A stretch of 6,141 bases of DNA, taken from contig JAAXQI010000200.1 of NCBI GenBank assembly GCA_012974315.1, forward strand, positions 1 through 6,141, read 5' to 3'. How positions within the stretch are numbered: position 1 is the first letter of the stretch; each line of letters opens with the position of its first letter. A program made the translations under genes and the position numbers. Positions 1 through 5,871 of the stretch are shown piece after piece. This DNA comes from Desulfobacterales bacterium. GTDB lineage: Bacteria > Desulfobacterota > Desulfobulbia > Desulfobulbales > BM004. The notes beneath the pieces are model-generated. The model was not told where the DNA came from and made no database searches. It saw nothing but the letters and a program-made list of their open reading frames with translations.

Positions 1-320
1 GTTTTAGGTCTGGTTATTTCTGCTCCTGGGGTTATCAAAAGATCTCCTGCACTTTTCGAGGTAGAGGTGGATTGAATTCCAGTTTCATCTGAGTAAGGGC
101 TGTCTGGTTTTTTCTTTGTAGCTTTTTGTTTAAAAGGAGAAGCATTCATTGAATATCCTTTTACTTTACTCGGTGATGGAATATCTCTAGTTTGATTGTC
201 TCCGTAAACGCCAGCTGGACCAACGTCTAATAAAGGTTCTTTCACACCTTTCTTTTGATTGAATAAACCAGTGTTTATTCTTGCCGTAATCGGCGTGTTT
301 TTACTACCTTTAATTCCCAT
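1..320 (-). CDS. Partial hypothetical protein, lysine-rich, phage-like in character (runs off left edge)
   Basis: An uninterrupted reading frame begins at an ATG (complement of 318-320) and stays open for 106 codons to the window edge, so the C-terminus is missing. It starts MGIKGSKNTPITARINTG and is rich in Lys, Ser, Thr, Pro and Gly. There is no signal peptide, membrane segment or recognisable enzymatic motif, so it looks largely disordered. A short SMNASPFKQ segment near residues 62-70 resembles the SPxKQ-type patches I associate with small virion-related proteins of environmental phages; that is an impression, not a family assignment. Codons favour A/T in third position, unlike the operon to the right. 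No Shine-Dalgarno precedes the start, and a 35-residue frame ends 20 bases upstream on the same strand. I do not recognise the gene. The reality of the frame rests on its length in AT-rich DNA and its coherent composition. Confidence 0.6.
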   Translation of the reverse strand, partial: MGIKGSKNTPITARINTGLFNQKKGVKEPLLDVGPAGVYGDNQTRDIPSPSKVKGYSMNASPFKQKATKKKPDSPYSDETGIQSTSTSKSAGDLLITPGAEITRPK

Positions 321-340
321 TGTGATTAGTTATTAGTTTT

Positions 341-448
341 TTAAAATTCTAGTGTCGGTGCTTCCATATCATCCATCGGATTAGTTGCCTTAATATCAAT
401 TCCTTTACCTTCCAGAGTATTTACTTCTTTCTTTTTATTTTCTTCCAT
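341..448 (-). CDS. Small hypothetical protein, 35 aa
   Basis: A short frame runs from an ATG (complement of 446-448) to a TAA (complement of 341-343) and encodes 35 residues. It starts MEENKKKEVNTLEGKG and ends in an acidic stretch with PMDDMEAPTLEF. It is highly charged, with no membrane segment or known domain. It lies 20 bases upstream of the larger AT-rich frame on the same strand, and both share the A/T-rich codon style, so the two may be co-transcribed. An AAGGA lies 11 or more bases before the ATG, too far for a convincing Shine-Dalgarno. The frame is also open upstream of this ATG back to a TAG at about 536-538, so a longer product from a non-ATG start cannot be excluded. I do not recognise a function. 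At this length it could be a chance frame. Confidence 0.4.
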   Translation of the reverse strand: MEENKKKEVNTLEGKGIDIKATNPMDDMEAPTLEF

Positions 449-527
449 ATAAATCAGTAAGGAGCTTCCTTGGGATAATTGTTCAATACGGCAACGTGCC
501 AATGTGGAGACAAAGATACAAATGTTA
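449..527. other. Non-coding stretch with three short inverted repeats, at the composition boundary
   Basis: This 79-base stretch separates the AT-rich left-hand frames from the last operon gene. It holds three small perfect inverted repeats: AAGGA/TCCTT with a 3-base centre (459-471), ATTG/CAAT with a 2-base centre (478-487) and GGCA/TGCC with a 3-base centre (490-500). None is followed by a T-run in the operon's direction, so I do not call a terminator. If the promoter-like element at 511-518 is real, this stretch would be a leader of about 55 bases for the small frame at 341-448. Confidence 0.35.
511..518 (-). promoter_or_regulatory. Bacteroidota-type -7 promoter element (TATCTTTG), candidate
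   Basis: On the minus strand this reads TATCTTTG, matching the TAnnTTTG consensus of the -7 element used by the Bacteroidota primary sigma factor. It points towards the two AT-rich frames, with its 5' edge about 62 bases before the first ATG. The matching -33 TTTG/TTG element is not seen at the expected distance, which would fall at about 538-541 inside the neighbouring ABM gene. Either the element is chance, or its upstream half was lost or replaced at a joint between two DNAs. Confidence 0.3.
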
Positions 528-821
528 TTAATTCCCTAGCTGAACATATGTCCCATATTCAGTGGACTTTCCGGTAACGGAATCAATTTTGTCTTCGAGG
601 ATTATCCTTTCCTGGCTGGCGAGCCATTTGTTCCAGTCATTAACAGACTCCCATGTGCTGATCACCAGATATTCTCCCGGTCTGTCAATGCATTTCAGGG
701 TTTCGCCGCTGATGTAACCGGGCTGTCTCATGGCATGGGACCTTAATTCAACGATCAATGGCCTTACAACTGGTGCCACCTCCTGTTTAATGGATCGAGT
801 GATCAAAATTTTTATAGCCAT
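528..821 (-). CDS. Antibiotic-biosynthesis-monooxygenase (ABM) domain protein, 97 aa
   Basis: A small soluble single-domain protein of the dimeric alpha/beta-barrel ABM superfamily. Numbered from the chosen start, a first beta strand (AIKILITRS, residues 2-10) is followed by a helix carrying PLIVELRSHAM, the typical QPGYISGETL turn and strand (33-42), the strand YLVISTWES (51-59) and the NDWNKWLAS segment (61-69). This is the usual ABM order, and the length fits the family. The ATG at 819-821 is preferred because GGAGG lies 6 bases upstream. An in-frame TTG at 840-842 would add seven residues but lies ahead of that site. The gene starts 36 bases after the carboxyltransferase stop and appears to be the last of the operon. 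Family members include quinol and haem monooxygenases and many proteins of unknown role, so the substrate cannot be inferred. A link to CoA-ester metabolism is only contextual. The composition boundary lies right at its stop codon, but the product has normal length. Confidence 0.82.
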   Translation of the reverse strand: MAIKILITRSIKQEVAPVVRPLIVELRSHAMRQPGYISGETLKCIDRPGEYLVISTWESVNDWNKWLASQERIILEDKIDSVTGKSTEYGTYVQLGN

Positions 822-827
822 ACTTTC

Positions 828-832
828 CCTCC
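828..832 (-). promoter_or_regulatory. Shine-Dalgarno site deciding the start of the ABM-domain gene
   Basis: GGAGG on the minus strand, 6 bases before the ATG at 819-821. It supports that start over the in-frame TTG at 840-842, which has no such site at suitable spacing. Confidence 0.7.
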
Positions 833-857
833 AGTTTCCCAAGAACGCATTACAACT

Positions 858-2402
858 CTATAAAGGTATATTGCCATGCTTTTTCATGGGGTTGGTGTCG
901 CGTTTATTTTTTAAAAGTTGCAGGGCCCTGGTAATACGGAAGCGGGTTCGAGATGGCTCAATAATATCATCAATATATCCCCGCTTGGCAGCAACGAAAG
1001 GATTGACCACCGCTTCAGCATATTCCTGCTCTTTTTGCTTCAGGTATGCCTGGGGATCGTCACTCTTTTGGGCCTCACGGCCATATAACACTTCGACCGC
1101 ACCCGTGGCACCCATCACTGCAATCTCAGCAGTGGGCCAGGCATAATTAATGTCACCCCGTAAATGCTTGGAGGACATGACGCAGTATGCACCCCCGTAT
1201 GCCTTGCGGGTGATAACCGTAACTTTGGGGACGGTAGCTTCAGCAAAGGCATAGAGCATTTTTGCACCATTTCTGATCACCCCTCCGTATTCCTGCACTG
1301 TACCGGGGAGAAATCCTGGCACATCGACAAAAGTGACCACAGGGATATTAAAGCAGTCACAGAAACGAACGAAGCGGGCACCCTTAACTGAAGAGTCAAT
1401 ATCAAGCACTCCGGCCAGAAATTCAGGCTGGTTGGCAACGATACCAACCGGGTAACCATCGTATCTTGCAAAGCCGATAACCAGGTTGGGAGCAAATTCT
1501 TTCATGACTTCCAAAAAGTCACCATGGTCAACGGTCCGTTCGATGACCTCTATCATATCATAAGAAACATTGGGGTTCTCCGGGATGATCTGGTTGAGAA
1601 ATTCATCCGCTCTATCCGGTGGGTCGTCACATTCAATGACCGGTGGACTTTCCATGTTGTTCTGGGGCATGTAGGAGAGAAGCTTTTTAATATATTCAAT
1701 AGCATCCGCGCCTGATTCGGCCGCATAATGGATGACGCCGCTTTTCGTGGCATGGACTGTGGCGCCGCCAAGTTCCTCAACTGTTACATCTTCGTGGGTC
1801 ACAGATTTTACAACCTTGGGGCCCGTGAGAAACATGTAACTGTTGTTTTTAACCATAATGGAAAAGTCGGTCAGTGCCGGAGAATAGACAGCACCACCGG
1901 CACAGGGCCCGAAAATCGCGGAAATCTGTGGAATAACTCCTGAACCCATTACATTGCGCAGGAAGATGTCCGTGTACCCGGCAAGACTTTCGATTCCTTC
2001 CTGGATCCTGGCGCCACCTGAATCGTTCATGCCAATAACCGGGGCTCCGTTTTTTATGGCCAGGTCCATGATCTTGCAGACCTTTTCGGCAAAGGTCTCT
2101 GAAAGTGAACCACCAAATACGGTAAAGTCCTGGGAAAACACATAAACAACCCGGCCATTTATAGTGCCATAGCCTGTGATCACTCCATCCCCCATGAATT
2201 CCTTGCCTTCCATGCCGAACTGGGTACAACGGTGGGTCTTGAACATGTCGAATTCTTCAAAGCTACCTTCATCAAGCAGCATCTGGATTCTTTCCCGGGC
2301 CGTCATCCTGCCCTTGGCATGCTGTTTGTCGATGCGGTCCTGACCGCCTCCCAAACGGGACATGGCCCGCATTTTTATAAGTTTTTCAAGATCCTTATCC
2401 AT
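858..2402 (-). CDS. mmdA: Propionyl-CoA/methylmalonyl-CoA carboxyltransferase beta subunit (carboxylase, decarboxylase or transcarboxylase 12S type), 514 aa
   Basis: This is the biotin-dependent acyl-CoA carboxyltransferase subunit, which moves CO2 between carboxybiotin and propionyl-CoA/(S)-methylmalonyl-CoA in the cytoplasm. It has two crotonase-fold halves. The N-terminal half carries GGARIQEG (residues 129-136) and GPCAGGAVYSPALTDF (165-180). The C-terminal half carries VDVPGFLPG (359-367), AYGGAYCVM (401-409) and the DINYAWPTAEIAVMGATGAV block from 417. The tail KKHGNIPL is typical of the family. The paired glycine-rich loops form the oxyanion holes for the CoA ester and biotin. Asp417 appears to match the Asp that governs propionyl-CoA preference in actinobacterial PccB, which fits a C3 substrate. 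At 514 residues it is full length. A GAGGAG Shine-Dalgarno precedes the ATG. No biotin carboxylase, biotin carrier or membrane decarboxylase subunit is present, so pccB, mmdA and transcarboxylase roles remain open; mmdA is a convenience symbol. Confidence 0.93.
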   Translation of the reverse strand: MDKDLEKLIKMRAMSRLGGGQDRIDKQHAKGRMTARERIQMLLDEGSFEEFDMFKTHRCTQFGMEGKEFMGDGVITGYGTINGRVVYVFSQDFTVFGGSLSETFAEKVCKIMDLAIKNGAPVIGMNDSGGARIQEGIESLAGYTDIFLRNVMGSGVIPQISAIFGPCAGGAVYSPALTDFSIMVKNNSYMFLTGPKVVKSVTHEDVTVEELGGATVHATKSGVIHYAAESGADAIEYIKKLLSYMPQNNMESPPVIECDDPPDRADEFLNQIIPENPNVSYDMIEVIERTVDHGDFLEVMKEFAPNLVIGFARYDGYPVGIVANQPEFLAGVLDIDSSVKGARFVRFCDCFNIPVVTFVDVPGFLPGTVQEYGGVIRNGAKMLYAFAEATVPKVTVITRKAYGGAYCVMSSKHLRGDINYAWPTAEIAVMGATGAVEVLYGREAQKSDDPQAYLKQKEQEYAEAVVNPFVAAKRGYIDDIIEPSRTRFRITRALQLLKNKRDTNPMKKHGNIPL

Positions 2403-2455
2403 ATTCTCTCCTCTGCTCCTATTGCAAATATCTCTTTATTCCGGCTTGTTGGAAA

Positions 2456-2860
2456 TCAGTCTTTTTTTGCACAGAACTCCATTAACACGCCATGGGTGGA
2501 TTTGGGATGCAGAAATGCAACCAGTTTGCCGCCGGCACCCTCAATCGGGGTTTCATGGATAAGGCGGCAGCCGCCCTCGCGCGCCTGTTTGATCTGGCCT
2601 TCAATATCATCTGTCTTGTAAGCCACATGGTGAATGCCTTCCCCGTTTTTTTCGAGAAACTTGGCAATCGGGCTTTCCTCCGAAGTGGGCTCCAGAAGTT
2701 CGATATGGACTTCACCCACAGCAAAAAAAGCTGTTTTTACCTTTTGTGATTCAACTGTTTCTTCACCCTCGCATGGCAGGCCGAGGATTTTTTCATAAAA
2801 GACTCTTGCCTCGTCAATGGACCGTACCGCAATCCCTAAATGGTCAATCTTTTGTAACAT
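2456..2860 (-). CDS. mce: Methylmalonyl-CoA epimerase, 134 aa
   Basis: This enzyme interconverts (R)- and (S)-methylmalonyl-CoA, linking the carboxyltransferase (S form) to the mutase (R form). It is a small metal-dependent protein of the vicinal-oxygen-chelate (glyoxalase) superfamily with two beta-alpha-beta-beta-beta modules. The first starts KIDHLGIAVRSIDEA (residues 4-18) and the second GEGIHHVAYKTDDIEG (73-88). By family comparison the likely metal ligands or catalytic residues are His7, Glu54 (in VHIELLEP), His78 and Glu128 (in GVLMEF). Length is typical. The start codon lies 3 bases after the mutase stop, and its GAGGA Shine-Dalgarno is formed by the last mutase codons, so the two are probably translationally coupled. 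The neighbours make epimerase far more likely than another glyoxalase-family enzyme. Confidence 0.95.
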   Translation of the reverse strand: MLQKIDHLGIAVRSIDEARVFYEKILGLPCEGEETVESQKVKTAFFAVGEVHIELLEPTSEESPIAKFLEKNGEGIHHVAYKTDDIEGQIKQAREGGCRLIHETPIEGAGGKLVAFLHPKSTHGVLMEFCAKKD

Positions 2861-2863
2861 ACT

Positions 2864-4513
2864 TTATCCTCTATCTTTGTATTCGCCAAAAACTTTTCGC
2901 AAAACATTGCAGATTTCTCCAAGCGTTGCGTACTCTTTTACACAATCATAAATAAAAGGCATTAAATTATCATCACCCTGGGCCGCTGTTTCCAGCCTGG
3001 CCAGCAAACTTGCAACCTGTTCGTTGTTCCTGTTATTTTTCACTTCAGTCAGTTTGGCAATCTGGGATTCTTCCACTTCGGGGGCCACTCTGAGCAGGGG
3101 AGGCTTTTTCTCCTCCTGGATTTGGAATTTGTTTACTCCGACAATGATGCGTTCGCCCCGCTCAATTTCCATTTGGTACTGGTAAGCTGCATTTTCAATC
3201 TGACGCTGGATAAATCCGTCTTCAATGCACTTGACCACGCCGCCGGACTCCTCGATCTTGTCGATCAGGGCCAGGGCATCACGTTCAATTTTGTCAGTTA
3301 AAGATTCAATGTAATAGGAACCTGCCAGAGGATCTATGGTGTCAACTACACCGGATTCATGGGCCAGGACCTGCTGGGTGCGCAGAGCCGTTCTGACTGA
3401 TTCTTCCGTAGGCAGAGAGTGGGCTTCGTCCTTGGAATTGGTATGCAGGGACTGGGTTCCGCCAAGGACAGCTGCAAGGGCCTGTATGGTCACCCGGACA
3501 ATATTATTGTCAATCTGCTGTGCCGTAAGGGTGTTACCTGCTGTCTGGGTGTGGAACCGGAGCATTAGGCTGGCCTTGTTTTTTGCACCGAACCGTTCTT
3601 TCATGAGGCGTGCCCATAACCGTCTTGCTGCCCTGAACTTGGCCACCTCCTCGAGCAGGTCCGAAGAAGCATTGAAGAAGAAAGCCAGCCTTCTTGCAAA
3701 GACGTCCAGCTCCAGTCCGGCGTCAAGTGCTGTCTGGACATAGGTGCAGCCATTGGCCAGGGTAAAGGCAACTTCCTGTGCCGCCGTTGATCCTGCTTCG
3801 CGGATATGATAGCCGGAAATGGATATGGTATTGAAGGCAGGGGTATTCTGGCCGCACCACTGGAAAATGTTGGTAATTAACCGCAGGCTGGGCTTGGGGG
3901 GGAAAATATAGGTCCCGCGGGCAACGTATTCTTTTAGAATATCATTCTGGATTGTTCCTTGAATGTCTTTCGGGGCCACTCCCTGTTTTTCTCCAACTGC
4001 AACATACATGGCGAGCAGGACAGCGGCTGGAGAGTTTATGGTCATGGAGGTGGAGACTTTATCCAAAGGGATCTGGTCAAAAAGGGTTTCCATGTCTGCC
4101 AGGGAATCGATGGCCACACCTACTTTGCCGACTTCGCCGATACTCATCTGGTCATCTGAGTCATAACCGATCTGGGTTGGCAAATCAAAGGCCACGGACA
4201 GGCCGGTTGTGCCCTGGTCCAGAAGGTATCTGTATCGTTTGTTGGATTCTGCAGCAGAGGAAAACCCGGCATACTGCCGCATGGTCCACAGGCGGCCTCT
4301 GTGCATGGTGGGTTGCACTCCCCGTGTATACGGATACTGGCCGGGAAACCCAAGATTGTCGAGGTAATGCTCATCTATCGTTTCCGGTGTTGCCAACCTG
4401 GGGATCTCGTCGCCGCCATGATTGGTAAACTTTGCCTTGCGCTCTGGAAACCGGCTTAAGCTTTTAGCCAGCTCATTTTCTTCCCATTCAGCAAGTTTTG
4501 GATGTTTGGCCAT
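2864..4513 (-). CDS. mcmA1: Methylmalonyl-CoA mutase, large (catalytic, substrate-binding) subunit, 549 aa
   Basis: This is the TIM-barrel subunit of adenosylcobalamin-dependent methylmalonyl-CoA mutase, which rearranges (R)-methylmalonyl-CoA to succinyl-CoA and back by a radical mechanism. The barrel begins near residue 55 with YPYTRGVQPTMHRGR (60-74). It continues through WTMRQYAGFSSAAESN (76-91), GLSVAFDLPTQIGYDSDD (104-121), TIQNDILKEYVARGTYIFPP (187-206) and ISISGYHIREAG (230-241), and ends in a helical tail with a charged stretch around 465-500. Tyr81, Arg199 and His236 have the same mutual spacing (118 and 37) as Tyr89, Arg207 and His244 of the Propionibacterium enzyme. This argues for methylmalonyl-CoA rather than isobutyryl-CoA (Phe/Gln). 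The length matches split mutases: there is no C-terminal B12 domain, which is supplied by the separate gene at 5453-5866. AAGGA precedes the ATG by 8 bases. It begins 19 bases after the GTPase stop. Confidence 0.96.
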   Translation of the reverse strand: MAKHPKLAEWEENELAKSLSRFPERKAKFTNHGGDEIPRLATPETIDEHYLDNLGFPGQYPYTRGVQPTMHRGRLWTMRQYAGFSSAAESNKRYRYLLDQGTTGLSVAFDLPTQIGYDSDDQMSIGEVGKVGVAIDSLADMETLFDQIPLDKVSTSMTINSPAAVLLAMYVAVGEKQGVAPKDIQGTIQNDILKEYVARGTYIFPPKPSLRLITNIFQWCGQNTPAFNTISISGYHIREAGSTAAQEVAFTLANGCTYVQTALDAGLELDVFARRLAFFFNASSDLLEEVAKFRAARRLWARLMKERFGAKNKASLMLRFHTQTAGNTLTAQQIDNNIVRVTIQALAAVLGGTQSLHTNSKDEAHSLPTEESVRTALRTQQVLAHESGVVDTIDPLAGSYYIESLTDKIERDALALIDKIEESGGVVKCIEDGFIQRQIENAAYQYQMEIERGERIIVGVNKFQIQEEKKPPLLRVAPEVEESQIAKLTEVKNNRNNEQVASLLARLETAAQGDDNLMPFIYDCVKEYATLGEICNVLRKVFGEYKDRG

Positions 4514-4532
4514 GGTTTTTTCCTTCTGTTTG

Positions 4533-5441
4533 TTATTTTTCTTCCAGAATTTTTTTTGCTTTCAGCCTGGGATCACCCAGAACCGATAATTTTCGTTTAA
4601 TGATTTTATCCAGCAGTTGAGGCCGAAGGATTTCCAGACACCAGTCAAGCACTTCCTGATTATGGGCCCCGCGGCGCCTTTTTTGTCTTTCGCCGCTGTC
4701 GCGGTGCTCGCTGTCCAATTTATCTATCCGGTCAAGAAGTTCTGTAACCCCTTTCCCCTCGGTGGCAACAGTCATGCAAACCTGGGTTGGTGTAGCGCTG
4801 CCTTTGCGGGTCACTGCTTCAAGATCCATTGCCAGGATATCAGCACCTTTGCAGTCAGCCTTGTTTACCACCAGAATGTCTGCAACTTCAAGGAGCCCTG
4901 CTTTCATTGCCTGGATTTCGTCTCCCAGCCCTGGAGCCATTACCAGGAGCGTAATATCCGCCAGGCGAATGATATCCATCTCAGACTGGCCGACACCCAC
5001 GGTCTCAATAATAATGGTCGAGCAGCCGCAGCTGGCCATGATCCGTACCGCTGCACCAGCTGTGGCACAGAGTCCTCCCAGTCTGCCACGGGTGGCCATG
5101 GATCGCATCACAACATCCTTGTCAGTGGCATGCTGCATCATGCGGATGCGGTCCCCGAGGATGGCCCCGCCCGATATGGGAGAGGAGGGGTCAATGGCTA
5201 TAATACCGATACGTTCTTCCTGGTGTCGCAGCTTGGCAATAATCTCATTGGTAAGGGTTGATTTGCCTGCTCCAGGTGGGCCGGTGATACCAAGAATTGT
5301 TGCCTGGGAGACGAGATTTTCATCGAGTGATGAGAGGATAATTTCAGCACTTTCATCACCGTTTTCCACCAGGGAGATGGCTCGGCCAATAGCCCTTGGG
5401 TCTCTCTGTCTCAGTCCTTCCAGTAATCTGTCTATTGTCAT
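4533..5441 (-). CDS. meaB: MeaB/ArgK-type G3E GTPase, methylmalonyl-CoA mutase chaperone, 302 aa
   Basis: A cytoplasmic P-loop GTPase of the MeaB family (human MMAA). It binds methylmalonyl-CoA mutase, gates adenosylcobalamin loading and guards the enzyme against inactivation. Visible motifs are the Walker A GPPGAGKST (residues 54-62), IAIDPSSP (81-88), the switch-region RSMATRGRLGGL (113-124), the G3/Walker B-like ETVGVGQSE (146-154) and the G4 NKAD (193-196) that selects guanine. An N-terminal helix (residues 1-45) precedes the G domain. The basic region 252-258 and the C-terminal helices probably correspond to the dimerisation arm, although at 302 residues the protein is somewhat shorter than the best-known members. 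The ATG follows the small mutase subunit stop by 11 bases with only a weak Shine-Dalgarno, suggesting translational coupling. The gene sits between the two mutase subunit genes. Older databases call the family ArgK (arginine transport kinase); that name is not supported here. Confidence 0.95.
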   Translation of the reverse strand: MTIDRLLEGLRQRDPRAIGRAISLVENGDESAEIILSSLDENLVSQATILGITGPPGAGKSTLTNEIIAKLRHQEERIGIIAIDPSSPISGGAILGDRIRMMQHATDKDVVMRSMATRGRLGGLCATAGAAVRIMASCGCSTIIIETVGVGQSEMDIIRLADITLLVMAPGLGDEIQAMKAGLLEVADILVVNKADCKGADILAMDLEAVTRKGSATPTQVCMTVATEGKGVTELLDRIDKLDSEHRDSGERQKRRRGAHNQEVLDWCLEILRPQLLDKIIKRKLSVLGDPRLKAKKILEEK

Positions 5442-5452
5442 CCGTGCTTTGC

Positions 5453-5866
5453 TCAGCCTGTAGATTTTTTCTCACAGGCATCCCGATAGGCGCTGATTAT
5501 TGTATCAATCGGGGTGCCCGGTGTGAATATTTCAACAATGCCTGCAGCTTTTAAGGCAACTATATCTTCCTCAGGAATAACGCCACCACCTAGTACCGGG
5601 ATTTCCGGGGCTCCTGCATGAGCGAGGGCCTCAACAACTGCCGGGAAAAGACGCATATGAGCACCGGAAAGTGATGAAAGGCCAACGGCATCCACGTCTT
5701 CCTGGACTGCAGCTGCGGCAATTTCTTCCGGGCTTCTGCGGATTCCGGTGTAAACAACTTCAAAGCCGGCATCCCGCAAAGCCCGGGCAATGAACTTGGC
5801 ACCACGGTCATGGCCATCCAGACCCGGTTTGCCGATTAAGACACGATATTTCTGTGTTGATCCCAT
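5453..5866 (-). CDS. mcmA2: Methylmalonyl-CoA mutase, small cobalamin-binding subunit, 137 aa
   Basis: This is the stand-alone B12-binding subunit of a split methylmalonyl-CoA mutase: a Rossmann-like domain that presents cobalamin to the large subunit encoded two genes downstream. The base-off/His-on signature DGHDRG spans residues 17-22, with His19 as the expected lower axial cobalt ligand. It is followed by VGLSSLSGAH (61-70) and VLGGGVIPEED (91-101), which together line the nucleotide-tail pocket (the DxHxxG...SxL...GG pattern). No other domain is present, and the length fits split-type small subunits. The ATG lies 5 bases after the sucD stop. GAGGG and AGGA upstream overlap the sucD end, so translation is probably coupled. 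Glutamate mutase S subunits share the fold, but the KPGLDGHDRGAKFIARAL opening and the neighbours favour methylmalonyl-CoA mutase. Confidence 0.95.
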   Translation of the reverse strand: MGSTQKYRVLIGKPGLDGHDRGAKFIARALRDAGFEVVYTGIRRSPEEIAAAAVQEDVDAVGLSSLSGAHMRLFPAVVEALAHAGAPEIPVLGGGVIPEEDIVALKAAGIVEIFTPGTPIDTIISAYRDACEKKSTG

Positions 5867-5871
5867 AATTC

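Noticed and set aside
822..842. N-terminal extension of the ABM protein from an in-frame TTG
   Set aside because: The GGAGG site at 828-832 lies inside this extension and is correctly spaced for the ATG at 819-821, whose product begins directly with the first ABM strand.
730..1146. Plus-strand frame of 138 codons overlapping the ABM gene and the carboxyltransferase end
   Set aside because: It runs antisense across two real genes and their junction; its cysteine- and serine-rich product has no recognisable domain.
2403..2455. Possible internal promoter or terminator in the largest operon gap (53 bases)
   Set aside because: I see only the Shine-Dalgarno of the carboxyltransferase gene and no stem followed by a T-run or convincing -35/-10 pair.
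3336..4428. Plus-strand frames opposite the mutase large subunit (3336-3743, 3952-4428)
   Set aside because: Low-quality antisense translations over a well-conserved mutase gene, with no independent start signals or motifs.
4533..5441. ArgK / arginine transport kinase identity for the GTPase
   Set aside because: The motifs are those of the MeaB GTPase family and the gene sits between mutase subunits; the transport-kinase name is historical.
4617..5463. Long plus-strand open frames opposite the meaB gene (4617-5261 and 4762-5463)
   Set aside because: They lie antisense to a gene with clear GTPase motifs. Their translations show no family features and they are explained by the codon bias of the real strand.
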